Below are positions 11,901 to 21,986 of a DNA stretch of 64,000 nucleotides, piece after piece. Numbering within the stretch: position 1 is the first letter of the stretch; each line of letters starts with the position of its first letter. A program made the translations under genes and the position numbers. Location of the stretch: assembly GCF_000143415.4 (NCBI RefSeq), contig NW_003314263.1:2534735-2598734 (forward strand), in the 5' to 3' direction. The notes under the pieces are model-generated. The model saw only the letters and a list, made by a program, of their open reading frames with translations, had not been told where the DNA came from and did no database searches. Origin of the DNA: Selaginella moellendorffii. Lineage: Eukaryota; Streptophyta; Lycopodiopsida; Selaginellales; Selaginellaceae.

Positions 11901-13674
11901 TCAGCAAGTTCTCGCTCATATTAACCGGCTCCACCATCTGTGTTGTTTTCAGCCACATGCTCCAGCACTATTCGTTTGGAGCCATGGGTGAAAGTCTGAC
12001 GAAGCGAGTGCGAGAAATGATGTTCCTAGGTACTTAAAACTCACTCTCATCTATGGCTGGTAATGGAAGGTAAGATTGAGTTTAACAGTGCATTTTATTC
12101 ATTCTCTTGTCACAGTGGACTAACTTTTGACATTTCAGGTATTCTCAACAATGAAATATCCTGGTTTGACGAGGAAGATAACAGATGTGGACTAGTAGCT
12201 TCTCGCCTGGCATCTGATGCGACAATGGTCCGAGTCGTTATCGCTGACCGCATGTCCACTATTGTTCAAAATCTCGCCTTGATGTTCGTGGCTTTCTTCA
12301 TTGCATACGTTCTGGAATGGCGCGTGGCTGTTGTCATTACAGCGACGTTCCCACTGTTGCTCATAGCGTTGGTTGGCGAGGTACGAAGCTCCTGAATTTT
12401 GACGCATAGCTATGTATCTATATTCACACGTATCTCTTGACTTACAGCAAATGTTTTTAAAAGGCTTCAGTGGAGACCTCTCAAAAGCATACTCGAGAGC
12501 CAGTACGGTGGCGAGCGAGGCCGTCGGAAACATTCGCACAGTTGCTGCCTTTTGCTCCGAAAAGAAAGTCATCGATTCTTTCGTTCGAGAGCTCCAGGTA
12601 CCGAAGCGGAAGGTCTTCCTCAGAGGTCATGTAGCGGGTGTTTGCTACGGCATCTCTCAGTTCTTCCTTTACACCTCGTACGCGCTGGGATTGTGGTACA
12701 GCTCCGTGCTGATCAAGAAAGGCGTGACAGGTTTTGCGAACGCCATCAAGACGTTCATGGTAATTATAATCACTGCATTCGGGGTTGCCGAGACTCTGGC
12801 CACAGCTCCAGATTTGATCAAAGGCAGCCAGGCATTATACGCAGTTTTCGAGATCATGGATCGTAAGGGCCAGATAAATCCAAACGCGCGAGCCATGGAG
12901 ATCGGCAACGTGAAAGGCGACGTAGACTTTAGGCACGTCGAGTTCAGCTATCCAGCCCGCAAAGACGTGGTTATTTTCCGCGACTTGAGCTTGAGGATCA
13001 GAGCCGGAAAGAGTTTGGCCTTGGTTGGAGCTAGCGGCTCAGGCAAGAGCTCCGTGGTGTCTCTCATCCAGAGGTTTTACGACCCGGTATCCGGCTACAT
13101 CATGATAGACGGCAAGAACATCAGGAGCCTCAACCTTCAGTCTCTTCGCAGGCACATCGGCTTAGTCCAGCAGGAGCCGGCTCTCTTTTCATGCAGCATT
13201 TACGAGAACATCCTCTATGGCAAAGAGGGAGCCTCCGAGGCCGAGATCGTGCAGGCAGCAAAGACGGCCAATGCTCACGGCTTTATCAGCAGCTTACCAA
13301 ACGGCTACCAGACGCAAGTCGGCGAGCGAGGCGTCCAGCTCTCGGGTGGCCAGAAGCAGCGAGTCGCCATTGCTCGAGCGGTTCTCAAGTGTCCCGCGAT
13401 CCTCCTCCTGGACGAGGCGACGAGTGCGCTGGATGCACACTCCGAGAAGCAGGTCCAGGAGGCGCTGGACCGAGTGATGCGAGGCAGGACGACGCTCATC
13501 GTCGCGCACCGATTCTCGGCCATCCGGAACGCGGACATCATCGCGGTCGTGCAGGACGGCACGGTGGTGGAACAAGGCAGCCCCAAGGAGCTCCTCAGCA
13601 ACAGGAACAGTGCTTACTTCCAGCTCGTCAAACTCCATGCCCGCCACCGCACGAGCAAGCTGGAAATCTTGTAA
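8913..13674 (+). CDS. ABC transporter, subfamily B (full-size MDR/PGP type), 1351 aa, 12 exons
   Basis: Exons: 8913-9488, 9552-9606, 9662-9837, 9894-10014, 10067-10146, 10240-10499, 10552-10862, 10924-11147, 11196-11584, 11635-12029, 12139-12380, 12448-13674; every phase matches and the frame is open throughout. Layout is TMD1-NBD1-TMD2-NBD2. NBD1 has Walker [10 protein letters not shown], signature LSGGEKQ, Walker [13 protein letters not shown] and H-loop histidine in [16 protein letters not shown]2 has [28 protein letters not shown] and [15 protein letters not shown]. So both ATP sites look competent. ABCB proteins of this plant clade export auxin or other small molecules at the plasma membrane; the [10 protein letters not shown] and [14 protein letters not shown] segments resemble ABCB1/13/14/19. 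The first 130 residues are an acidic, glycine-containing extension longer than usual. Substrate cannot be read from sequence. Confidence 0.95.
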
Positions 13675-14111
13675 ATCAAAACTCTGGTACGTCCCCTCGC
13701 TCTCTTTCTCTCTTTTTCTAACGCTACTTTTGTAGCACCTCGTCGTTCACATTGGCTTGCATTTCATTTTGATATGAAGAGGAGAATCATCGCGAATCAA
13801 TCAGACAAAGCCGAAAGAAGGTATGGAGTTTTTGCTCCTCATCTATCTCAGAGAAGTTGGATTCTTACGAACGAAACTACGCAGAGTTTGGAGAGCATTC
13901 TATCAAAGTTTTTAACTTCTTTTGGGCAAAACGAAAGCTTGTGCTCCTATTTTAGAAGGTATGTCTTTGCGATTTTCATGTTTTGAGGAGCCGGAAGTTT
14001 GTCTACTGAGCTTGAGACATCTGGCCTCACCGGATTCCAACTTCCAAGCTCGCGCAAACTCCCTGTGACCCGCTACTCGTGTTTCTCGCGCGGCCCATCC
14101 AACTCTCCAGC
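13675..14111. other. ABCB 3' region and spacer
   Basis: Just after the ABCB stop a likely 3'UTR intron (donor near 13687 gtacgt, acceptor ttttgtag near 13735) can be drawn. The rest, to the lectin TATA box, shows only short open frames with no recognisable product. Confidence 0.35.
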
Positions 14112-14119
14112 TATATAAG
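14112..14119 (+). promoter_or_regulatory. TATA box of the lectin gene
   Basis: CTATATAAGA at 14111-14120, about 95 bp upstream of the lectin ATG, a textbook plant TATA position given a leader of some 60 nt. Confidence 0.8.
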
Positions 14120-14207
14120 ACCGACGCGACGAGCCGGAGCTTCTATCCATCGAAAGCCCATCCGCACAGAAGAAGCTCCTCCACAGCTCTTTCCAGAGTT
14201 CTAAACC

Positions 14208-14645
14208 ATGGAGAAATCCATGGCCGCGACGTGCATCGCGCTCCTTCTGCTGGCCACCATCGCCCTCTACTGCGACGCCGCCGGCCCCCCGGCCCCCGCC
14301 AGTGACACTCTCTTCACCAACAAGCAGCTCCGCTCCAACGAGGAGCTGCGATCCAACAACAGCTTCTTCGTCTTCAAGGTCCAGAGCGATTGCAACATGG
14401 TGCTGACGCGGGTCTCGGATTCCAGCGTGCTGTGGTCGTCCGGGACGGGCGGAAAGGCGGCCGGGTGCTGGGTGACGATGCAAGGCGATGGGAATTTGGT
14501 GCTCTACTCCAACCAGAACAACGCCGTGTGGATGAGCAAGACGGCGCGCAAGGAGGATCTCTACACGCTGATGGTGCAGGACGATGGGAATGCCGTGATC
14601 TACACCGCCTCCCACGTCGCGATTTGGTCCACCAGTTACGATTGA
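14208..14645 (+). CDS. Secreted bulb-type (GNA-like) mannose-binding lectin, 145 aa
   Basis: Intronless. Residues 1-25 form a signal peptide (MEKSMAATCIALLLLATIAL, cleavage likely after CDA). A single B-lectin domain follows with three QxDxNxVxY-type sites: QSDCNMVLT (degenerate), QGDGNLVLY (perfect) and QDDGNAVIY (perfect); each perfect site normally binds one mannose. Such lectins are extracellular or vacuolar and usually defensive. Length is typical for a single-domain monocot-mannose-binding lectin. Strong TATA box upstream and two AATAAA signals downstream suggest a well expressed gene. First site has lost the final Tyr, so it may not bind sugar. Confidence 0.95.
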   Translation: MEKSMAATCIALLLLATIALYCDAAGPPAPASDTLFTNKQLRSNEELRSNNSFFVFKVQSDCNMVLTRVSDSSVLWSSGTGGKAAGCWVTMQGDGNLVLYSNQNNAVWMSKTARKEDLYTLMVQDDGNAVIYTASHVAIWSTSYD

Positions 14646-14684
14646 TTGATCTGATTGAGTCGATGGTTGCTTCTTTTCTACTGA

Positions 14685-14763
14685 AATAAACTATATGCCA
14701 ATTTGTTCCATGATCTTTCAATATCTTTCTTGCTTTGCTTTGCTTCTTTCCTAATGAAATAAA
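14685..14763 (+). terminator. Poly(A) signals, lectin gene, duplicated 3'UTR segment
   Basis: AATAAA occurs at 14685-14690 and again at 14758-14763, each within a similar context (TTGCTTC...CT.TGAAATAAACTA), so the 3'UTR end appears duplicated. Confidence 0.6.
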
Positions 14764-14854
14764 CTACCGTAAAAGATATTTCTTGTGATCATGTAAAAAG
14801 ATAAGATCCCAACTTTGTATGAACTTTACCACACCAAAAGCCTGAAATACAAGA

Positions 14855-16486
14855 ATGTTGACAAAAAGAGTCTTATTTCCAAACGCTCCCCGCGATGGGA
14901 GGTTTGGGGACAGAGATGTGTTTCTCCGGAACAGGGAGATCGAGATGCATGGCAAGAATGGAGATTTGGCTGCGGCAGTAGAGGTCTTTGAAGCTCTAGC
15001 TTCTCGGAGGGATGTTTACTCGTGGGTGTTTATGCTGGTTGCGTTTACTCGGAACTGCCGGTTGATGCAGGCAAGCCGTTGTTTTGAATCCATGCCTCAA
15101 AAGAATCTTGTTGCGTGGAATGTGATGTTGTCAGCATATGCCAAAACGGGGCATCTGCTGCAAGCGCAAGCGCTCTTTTGCGAGATGCCTTTCTGGGATT
15201 TGGTGTCTTGGGATTCAATGCTTTTGGCGTTTTGTCGTGCGGGTTTGCTAGATGGTGCGAGAGGATTTTTTGCGAGAATGCCAGAGTGGGACTGCGTTGC
15301 GTGGAATCTGTTGCTGAATGCGTATGCCCAACTTGGGCATATAGGTGAAGCTGCATTTTTCTTCAGTGGTATGCCGGAACGAAGCTTGGTTTCGTGCACG
15401 GCAATGGTTCATGCTTATGTCCAAAACGGGGACTTAGAAAGTTCCAAGTTTGCGTTTGATTCCTCTCGTGAACACGACCTTGTGTTGTGCTCTACAATGA
15501 TCTCGGCGTTGTCTTCCAAAGGAGACCTAGCAGGAGCAAAAGGGGTGTTTGACTCCATGAAAGAGAGGGATGTGGTCGCATATACCGCACTGCTTACGGC
15601 ATATTCGCATTCTGGGGATCTCCTCAAGGCCCAGGAGACCTTTGACGCCATGAAAGAGCACAATGTAGCTGCATGGAATGCCTTGCTTGCGGCATATGCC
15701 CGGAACGGGAATCTTCCGGGAGCCAGAAGAATCTTCGACAAGATGCCCCACAGGGATCTCCAGTCCTGGGTGTCTATGCTTTCGTTTTACTCTCAAGCCG
15801 GTGAGATAGAAAACGCAAAGCTCGTGTTTGATTCCATGCAAAGCTGGGACCAAATCTCCTGCAACTCGATGCTCGCGGCATATGCCAAGTATGGGGATAT
15901 TCGAGATGCCGAGAATCTCTACTGCTCGATTCCCACCCACGATACCGCCACCTTGAACTCCATGCTCGCGGCCTACTTGCACAGGGGCTGCTTCCCAGAG
16001 GTCAAGAGGCTCTTTAACACCGCCCAAGAGAGGAATCTTATCACCTGGAACATAGCTCTGGGGGCATATTCCAGCACTGGGAATCTTGCCCGGGCCGGGA
16101 CCATTTTCAGTCGCATGCCGTACCACGACATGGCCGCGTGGAATGCCATGGTGGCGGCATATGCACGGAACGGTCCGTACAAGAAAATGCTTGAATTCTT
16201 CCATTTGTTGAACCTGATGGGTGAAGTTCCAGGCGAGCTCGTGTTTGCCCTCTTGTTTCTGGCATCAAGTCATGCAGGAGCAATCATTGATCAATCAGGA
16301 TGGAGCACTCTTTTGGGAGATTTCGGTGTCAATCTAACCAAGCAGCATTTCTCGTGTGTGATTGATCTTCTTGGGCGATGTGGATACTCAAAAGATGCCA
16401 GGGATCTGGTTGCAAATATGCCATATGAGCCTGAGGTGTTGGATCAAGCTTGTTTGATCAGTAGCTCACCTCACTTAAAAGTATAA
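14855..16486 (+). CDS. Pentatricopeptide repeat protein built of S-type repeats, 543 aa
   Basis: Intronless. From about residue 54 there are twelve consecutive repeats of exactly 31 residues (DVYSWVFMLV..., NLVAWNVMLSAYAKTGHLLQ..., and so on) plus a partial one before and a looser one after; this is the S (short) PPR motif. PPR proteins bind single-stranded organelle RNA, one base per repeat, and act in editing, splicing or stability in mitochondria or plastids. After the array come RCGYSKDARDLVANMPYEPE, the start of an E1-like domain, then the protein stops at SSSPHLKV without the rest of E/E+/DYW. It is therefore either an editing factor needing a partner in trans or a truncated gene. The N-terminal 30 residues are basic and could target an organelle. 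Confidence 0.9.
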   Translation: MLTKRVLFPNAPRDGRFGDRDVFLRNREIEMHGKNGDLAAAVEVFEALASRRDVYSWVFMLVAFTRNCRLMQASRCFESMPQKNLVAWNVMLSAYAKTGHLLQAQALFCEMPFWDLVSWDSMLLAFCRAGLLDGARGFFARMPEWDCVAWNLLLNAYAQLGHIGEAAFFFSGMPERSLVSCTAMVHAYVQNGDLESSKFAFDSSREHDLVLCSTMISALSSKGDLAGAKGVFDSMKERDVVAYTALLTAYSHSGDLLKAQETFDAMKEHNVAAWNALLAAYARNGNLPGARRIFDKMPHRDLQSWVSMLSFYSQAGEIENAKLVFDSMQSWDQISCNSMLAAYAKYGDIRDAENLYCSIPTHDTATLNSMLAAYLHRGCFPEVKRLFNTAQERNLITWNIALGAYSSTGNLARAGTIFSRMPYHDMAAWNAMVAAYARNGPYKKMLEFFHLLNLMGEVPGELVFALLFLASSHAGAIIDQSGWSTLLGDFGVNLTKQHFSCVIDLLGRCGYSKDARDLVANMPYEPEVLDQACLISSSPHLKV

Positions 16487-16947
16487 AGTATTATTTCTTA
16501 TAGCTATAAAATTTTGTAATTTTATATAGTGAGTGCATGGAAATTAGACCTCGCAATATTAATATTTTATATTAAATTATCATTTAATTTGTAAAGAATC
16601 CAACAGTGTAATAGCACCAAAATCTCAACAGCATATTATGCCATGCCCACACCAGCTACCAAAAATTAGATGTCAAGCTCTACCAGAAATTTAGTATTTG
16701 CTTAAATAAATAATTATAGCTACTCATTTTTAAACGCAGTTTAAAAATATGATAAAAATTAGAGTAACTAAATTTTAACCTAATAATTCTCTGAAATGGG
16801 AAATTAAAGACTGGAAAAGGAAATATATGCTAGAATAAGGGGGTTTAAAGTTACATGCGGAGGGCCATGTTTTAGGGCTTAGGGTGCCCAAAGATTTCTT
16901 CCTTCTTCTTGATCGCGGACGTGGATCGATCGCGAGCTCTTCCAGCG
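16487..16947. other. AT-rich spacer and PHT1-a promoter
   Basis: AT-rich DNA between the PPR stop and the first PHT1 ATG. No coding frame. A telobox-like TTTAGGGCTTAGGG lies near 16871, about 75 bp before the start. Confidence 0.4.
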
Positions 16948-18576
16948 ATGGCAAGGGATCATCACCACCAGCAGCACGGGCAGCAGCAGCTCGAGGTCCT
17001 CTCGGCGCTGGACAAGGCCAAGACGCAATGGTACCACTTCACCGCCATCGTGATCGCGGGCATGGGCTTCTTCACGGATGCTTACGATCTCTTTTGCATC
17101 TCCACCGTCACCAAGCTCCTGGGGAGGATCTACTACTACGATCCAGCTTCTGGCAAGCCCGGATCGCTCCCCCCAAACGTCTCGGCGGCCGTGAATGGAG
17201 TGGCGCTGTGCGGGACGCTCGCCGGGCAGCTCTTCTTCGGCTGGCTGGGCGATCGATTCGGGCGCAAGAAGGTCTATGGCATGACGCTCATGCTCATGGT
17301 CATGGCCTCGGTAGCCTCGGGGCTCTCTTTCGGCCACACTGCCAAGAGCGTGATGACCACGCTGTGCTTCTTTCGATTCTGGCTTGGATTTGGCATCGGT
17401 GGCGACTATCCTCTCTCGGCCACGATCATGTCCGAGTATGCCAACACCAAGACTCGCGGAGGATTCATCGCGGCGGTGTTTGCCATGCAAGGATTCGGGA
17501 TCCTCGCCGGTGGCGCGGTGGCGATCTTCGTGGCGCTGGGATTCAAGACGGCGTATCCTCGCGAAGCGTTTGAGCTCGATCCGGCTGGATCCACTCCACC
17601 AGAGGCGGACTTCGTGTGGAGGATCATCTTCATGCTTGGAGCTCTCCCGGCGGCGCTCACGTACTACTGGCGGATGAAGATGCCCGAGACCGCGCGCTAC
17701 ACCGCGCTGGTGGAGGGGAACCTCAAGCAGGCGACGCAGGACATGAGCAAAGTTCTCGCGGTGGAGATCACGGAGGAGAACTCCGCCGCCAAGGCCGCCG
17801 CGATCCAGAGCCAGCACAAGAACAAGTACACGCTCTTCTCGGCGGAGTTTCTTCGCCGCCATGGCTTGCATCTCCTCGGCACCACCTCCACTTGGTTCCT
17901 CCTCGACGTCGCCTTCTACAGCCAGAACCTCTTCCAAAAGGACGTTTTCACCGCGGTGGGATGGCTCCCAAGCGCCAAGAAGATGAGCGCGCTGGACGAA
18001 GTCTACCGGATCTCGCGAGCGCAGTGCCTGATCGCGCTGTGCTCCACGGTGCCGGGTTACTGGTTCACGGTGTTCCTCATCGACCGGATCGGGCGATTCA
18101 CCATCCAGCTCATGGGCTTCTTCTTCATGACGGCTTTCATGCTCGGGCTGGCCATCCCTTACAACGCTCTCCGCGATGGCAGCCATATGACGTTCATCGT
18201 GCTCTACTCGCTTACGTTCTTCTTCGCCAACTTTGGGCCGAATTCCACCACCTTCATCGTCCCCGCGGAGGTGTTCCCGGCGCGGTTTCGATCGACTTGT
18301 CACGGGATCTCGGCGGCGGCTGGGAAGGCCGGGGCGATTGTTGGAGCTTTCGGGTTCCTCTATGCCGCGCAGAGCCCGGACAGGGAGAAGACCGATGCCG
18401 GGTACCCGACTGGAGTGGGGATCCGGACGGCGCTGCTCATGCTCGCGGTTTGCAATGGTCTGGGCTTCTTCTTCACGCTGCTTGTTCCGGAGACTAAAGG
18501 GCGGTCGCTGGAGGAGATCTCTGGCGAGAATGGTGGCGAGGGTGGTGATCATCCCAGGCCGATCCTGCCAGTGTAA
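16948..18576 (+). CDS. High-affinity inorganic phosphate:H+ symporter, PHT1 family (copy a), 542 aa
   Basis: Intronless. Start chosen at the ATG giving [20 protein letters not shown], which precedes the conserved [14 protein letters not shown]; no ATG occurs upstream in frame. Major-facilitator architecture with 12 membrane segments and a long central loop (about residues 230-300). The PHT1 signature [13 protein letters not shown] is present, as are [19 protein letters not shown] and the C-terminal [14 protein letters not shown]. Plasma-membrane phosphate uptake is the expected role. A histidine/glutamine-rich N-terminus ([10 protein letters not shown]) distinguishes it from copy b. It lies tail to tail with copy b, 1.2 kb away, pointing to an inverted duplication. 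Confidence 0.97.
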   Translation: MARDHHHQQHGQQQLEVLSALDKAKTQWYHFTAIVIAGMGFFTDAYDLFCISTVTKLLGRIYYYDPASGKPGSLPPNVSAAVNGVALCGTLAGQLFFGWLGDRFGRKKVYGMTLMLMVMASVASGLSFGHTAKSVMTTLCFFRFWLGFGIGGDYPLSATIMSEYANTKTRGGFIAAVFAMQGFGILAGGAVAIFVALGFKTAYPREAFELDPAGSTPPEADFVWRIIFMLGALPAALTYYWRMKMPETARYTALVEGNLKQATQDMSKVLAVEITEENSAAKAAAIQSQHKNKYTLFSAEFLRRHGLHLLGTTSTWFLLDVAFYSQNLFQKDVFTAVGWLPSAKKMSALDEVYRISRAQCLIALCSTVPGYWFTVFLIDRIGRFTIQLMGFFFMTAFMLGLAIPYNALRDGSHMTFIVLYSLTFFFANFGPNSTTFIVPAEVFPARFRSTCHGISAAAGKAGAIVGAFGFLYAAQSPDREKTDAGYPTGVGIRTALLMLAVCNGLGFFFTLLVPETKGRSLEEISGENGGEGGDHPRPILPV

Positions 18577-19767
18577 GTCCCCCCTTTTTCGTTTTCGCTT
18601 TTTTGAAAGATCTGGAGCTCTCTCCCCTTCTCGGTTCTAGTTTCGGCCTCTCTCGGGCGAGAGTTTGAGCTCTTGCTCTTCGTTTCGAATAAAAAAGAAA
18701 AGACAAAAGAAAAGTATTCTAGTTCGAAGGTTTCTTCCAGAGTGTCTCTTTCTTCCAAGTTCTTCCCAGTTTCTTACAAGTGTTTTTACTCTTTCTTCCA
18801 ATATTCTTACTCTCAAAGTTCTTCCAAGTGTCTTACACTTGCTTCCAAGTTGTCTTACTTCCAAGTTATTCCAATTCAAGACAACCTCAACATAACTAAC
18901 AAAGCTCCACTATGTCCATTCTCCTTACGTGATTCTTACGAAATATGACAAGATTATTATCCTGTAGCTCTTGACAAAACTTTAGCTTCGAATAGTGTGA
19001 TCATCATATTTTCGAGCACCACAAACCTTGTGCCGCACACATCTTTTACTCGTCGTTTTTCTATTCGCTCTATGATTTAAAAAGAGGATCCATTAGCCTC
19101 AACTTTTCATCACAGTTGTCTAGAACGCACGATGTTGTTGACTTTACCTTTTATTAGTGTATAATAATATTTTATAATCAAATGAGACGCGGCGAGGCGC
19201 CAGGAAAATATTACACGAATAAATTAAAGTAAAAAGGTGGCGATAAAGAGAATAATCTTATAGAAGATATGACAACTTTTAGCCTAGTGGCTCACGGAAA
19301 TTGCAAGGTTCTCAAATTATAAATGTCAACATTGACGTGATCATCATATCCTCAAGCACCGCTTGCACCAAACTTGTCATGGAGAAGATATTTTTTGCCC
19401 CCATTCTTGATTTCTTTAATGTTTTCTATGATTCTTTAGCAGGATTCACTTCCACTTGATTACAACTTTTCATCGCAGTTTTCTAGAATGCACGACCAAA
19501 CTTTAATTATCTTCTATTTCACTGTAGATGACAATATACAATATAATATAATATAATGACAATTTATCGATACGAAATCTAATATTCTTTCACTATAGGT
19601 GACAATATAATGATAAGGTTTAGCATGAAAAATCAAATGTTCTCTCTTGTGGTAAGAGCATGCTTATTGACAAGAAACACTGAAGATATACAAGTATATA
19701 TGTGCTCAACTTGGCTTGTAAGAAAAACTTCCTTCCTCGCTTGCTTCTCTCAGCGATGATCATGAAC
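18577..19767. other. Spacer between the tail-to-tail PHT1 genes
   Basis: Holds the 3'UTRs of both genes. 18720-18880 carries a loose tandem of TTCTTCCAAGT/TCTTAC words. Two diverged direct repeats follow (18997-19160 and 19337-19530), then an AT microsatellite of ATAAT words at 19535-19620. No coding frame. Confidence 0.5.
18997..19530. repeat. Pair of diverged direct repeats (18997-19160 and 19337-19530)
   Basis: Both copies begin GTGATCATCATAT and share, in order, TCRAGCACC, a TTTTCTATKMTT block, CAACTTTTCATC and GCAGTTKTCTAGAAYGCACGA, with small indels. Function unknown. Confidence 0.65.
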
Positions 19768-21381
19768 TTAGACTTGCTGGATCGATGGAGGAGTAGTCGC
19801 GGGGGCAGCAACCATCTCCTCCTCGTTCTCCCCGGACAAGTCCTCGAGCGATCGCCCCTTGGTCTCTGGAACCAAGAACGTAAAGATGAGCCCGAGAGCG
19901 TTGCATCCTCCGAGCAACAGCAAAGCCGTCCTGATCCCCACTCCCGGCGGATACCCGGCCTCGGTATCGGCCTTGTGAGTGCTCTGCGACGCGTAGAGGA
20001 ACCCGAAAGATCCAACGATGGCTCCGGCCTTTCCAGCCGCGGCCGAGATCCCGTGACAAGTCGATCGCAGCCGGGCCGGGAAGAGCTCCGCGGGGACGAT
20101 GAAAGTGGTGGCGTTTGGCCCGAAGTTTGCGAAGAAGAAGGTGAGCGAGTAGAGCACGATGAACGTCATATGGTGGCCGCCGCAGTAGCCATCCGGGCAC
20201 TTGTCCCCGCGGAGATTGTTGTAAGGGATGGCGAGCGCGAACATGAACACCGTCATGAAGAAGAAGCCCATGAGTTGGATGGTGAAGCGTCCCATCCTGT
20301 CGATGAGAGCCACCGTGAACCAGTACCCGGGAACCGTGGAGCACAGCGCGATCAGTGTCTGCGCTCGCGAGATCTTGTAGACTTCGTCCAGCGCGCTCAT
20401 CGTCTTGCCGTTCTTGAGCCATCCCACCGCGGTGAAAACGTCCTTCTGGAAGAGGTTCTGGCTGTAGAAGGCGATGTCGAGGAAGAACCATGTCGTCGTG
20501 GTTCCCAGGAGCTGGAGGCCATGTCGCCTCGCAAACGCTCGCGTGAAGAGGCCATACTTGTTGGTGGCGCCTTGGATCTTGGCAGCCTCGGCCCCGACTT
20601 CCACCTCGAGAACTTTGCTCATGTCCTTAGCAGCCTGCTTGAGGTTCCCTTCCACCAGCGCGGTGTAGCGAGCGGTCTCGGGCATCTTCATCCGCGAGTA
20701 AAACGTCGCGGCGGCGGGGAGAGCCCCGAACATGAAGATGAGCCGCCACACGTAGTCCGCCTCGGGTGGCGTCGACGCTACCGGATTCACGGAGAAGATT
20801 GGCGCCGGGAAGGCCTTTCGAAAAGCCGCGGCGACGATGAGTGACACTGTTCCACCCGCGAGAATGCCCAGTCCTTGCATGGCAAACACCGCCGCGATGA
20901 AAGATCCCCGGGTCTTGGTGTTGGCATACTCGGACATGATCGTGGCTGAGAGAGGATAGTCGCCACCGATGCCAAATCCAAGCCAGAACCGGAAGAAGCA
21001 CAGCGTGGTCATCACCGACTTGGCAGTGTGGCCGAAGGAGAGCCCCGAGGCGATCGAGCAGATGACCATGAGCAGCAGCGTGATCCCATAGACTTTCTTT
21101 CGTCCCATCTTGTCACCGAGCCAGCCGAAGAAGAGCTGGCCGGCGAGCGTCCCGCAGAAGGCCACACCGTTCACGGCCGCCGCTACGTTTGGAGGGAGCG
21201 ATCCGGGCTTCCCAGAGGCTGGATTGAAGTAGTAGATCCTTCCGAGGAGCTTGGTGACGGTGGAGATGCAAAAGAGATCGTAGGCGTCGGTGAAGAAGCC
21301 CATCCCCGCGATGAGAATGGCCGTGAAGTGGTACCACTGCGTCTTTGCCTTGTCCAAGGCGGACAGCACCTCGAGCGCCAT
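19768..21381 (-). CDS. High-affinity inorganic phosphate:H+ symporter, PHT1 family (copy b), 537 aa
   Basis: Intronless, opposite strand to copy a. Starts [20 protein letters not shown], i.e. without the His/Gln-rich leader of copy a. Same 12-segment MFS layout, [13 protein letters not shown] signature and [14 protein letters not shown] tail. Clear differences from copy a lie in the central loop ([20 protein letters not shown]) and in an insertion [15 protein letters not shown] before the [15 protein letters not shown] segment. Expected plasma-membrane phosphate uptake; transport direction, affinity and regulation cannot be read here. The two genes converge, and copy b is divergent from beta-tubulin. 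Confidence 0.97.
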   Translation of the reverse strand: MALEVLSALDKAKTQWYHFTAILIAGMGFFTDAYDLFCISTVTKLLGRIYYFNPASGKPGSLPPNVAAAVNGVAFCGTLAGQLFFGWLGDKMGRKKVYGITLLLMVICSIASGLSFGHTAKSVMTTLCFFRFWLGFGIGGDYPLSATIMSEYANTKTRGSFIAAVFAMQGLGILAGGTVSLIVAAAFRKAFPAPIFSVNPVASTPPEADYVWRLIFMFGALPAAATFYSRMKMPETARYTALVEGNLKQAAKDMSKVLEVEVGAEAAKIQGATNKYGLFTRAFARRHGLQLLGTTTTWFFLDIAFYSQNLFQKDVFTAVGWLKNGKTMSALDEVYKISRAQTLIALCSTVPGYWFTVALIDRMGRFTIQLMGFFFMTVFMFALAIPYNNLRGDKCPDGYCGGHHMTFIVLYSLTFFFANFGPNATTFIVPAELFPARLRSTCHGISAAAGKAGAIVGSFGFLYASQSTHKADTEAGYPPGVGIRTALLLLGGCNALGLIFTFLVPETKGRSLEDLSGENEEEMVAAPATTPPSIQQV

Positions 21382-21986
21382 CGCGTGATCCTTCTCTCCT
21401 CCAAGAGATTTGGATGATCCTAGCGCTCGATAACACGAGCTTTCGCGATCGATTCCCTGTCCAAAGCAAGCAACAGTGAGATTTCTCTAAGAGAATCATC
21501 TCTCTCGGCTTGATCCAAAGCATGCGAATATGGTGAGAAGGACGGGGATGGAATGCATGCTCGCCAGGAATGCCAAGAAAGCTTTGCTCGAATAGAAAAT
21601 TCCAAAGAAACCAGGCTCAAACAATGAACAAGGCAGCAAATCCTCGCGCAGGAGCCACGCACGGCATCCGTGAGGGAATGTGGATGAAAGAAACTTGCCT
21701 GGATCGATCGATCGCTCGATCTTTGGAGCGCGTCACTGCTAGAACCCTAATCCCGCCCACACTTTTAAAGTCGCAGTCCCGGCCGTCAAACTCACAGAAG
21801 AGACGTACATTCCCTCTAAAATGCGAATATTCGAGGAGTTGACCCGCAAAATATTACGCTTGAGCTGTCCGTATCAAGGCCGTTGGATTTGCACGTTACC
21901 AACTGGCGCGAAAATCCAGCGAACGGATATTTGCACTTTTAGGGCTCTTCAATTTCTAGGGTTCTTCGCGAAGAGAGGGAAGGAGG
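21382..21986. promoter_or_regulatory. Divergent promoter region, PHT1-b / beta-tubulin
   Basis: About 600 bp between the two ATGs. GAATATTC at 21825-21832 fits both the phosphate-starvation P1BS consensus GNATATNC and the heat-shock core GAAnnTTC; it is 155 bp from the tubulin ATG and 440 bp from the PHT1 ATG. TTTTAGGGCTC and TTTCTAGGGTTC near 21938-21964 are telobox-like elements often seen before cell-growth genes in plants. No TATA box is obvious. Confidence 0.45.

Noticed and set aside
16879-18552. 557-codon minus-strand frame opposite PHT1 copy a
   Set aside because: Antisense shadow with Arg/Glu/His-rich text; copy a is complete on the plus strand.
18665-18948. Small secreted-type protein downstream of PHT1-a
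   Set aside because: Frames arise from the TTCTTCCAAG repeat in the 3'UTR; no conserved family or start context.
19702-20844. 380-codon plus-strand frame opposite PHT1 copy b
   Set aside because: GC-rich shadow of a real gene: charged, low-complexity text without a family, while the minus strand encodes a full transporter.
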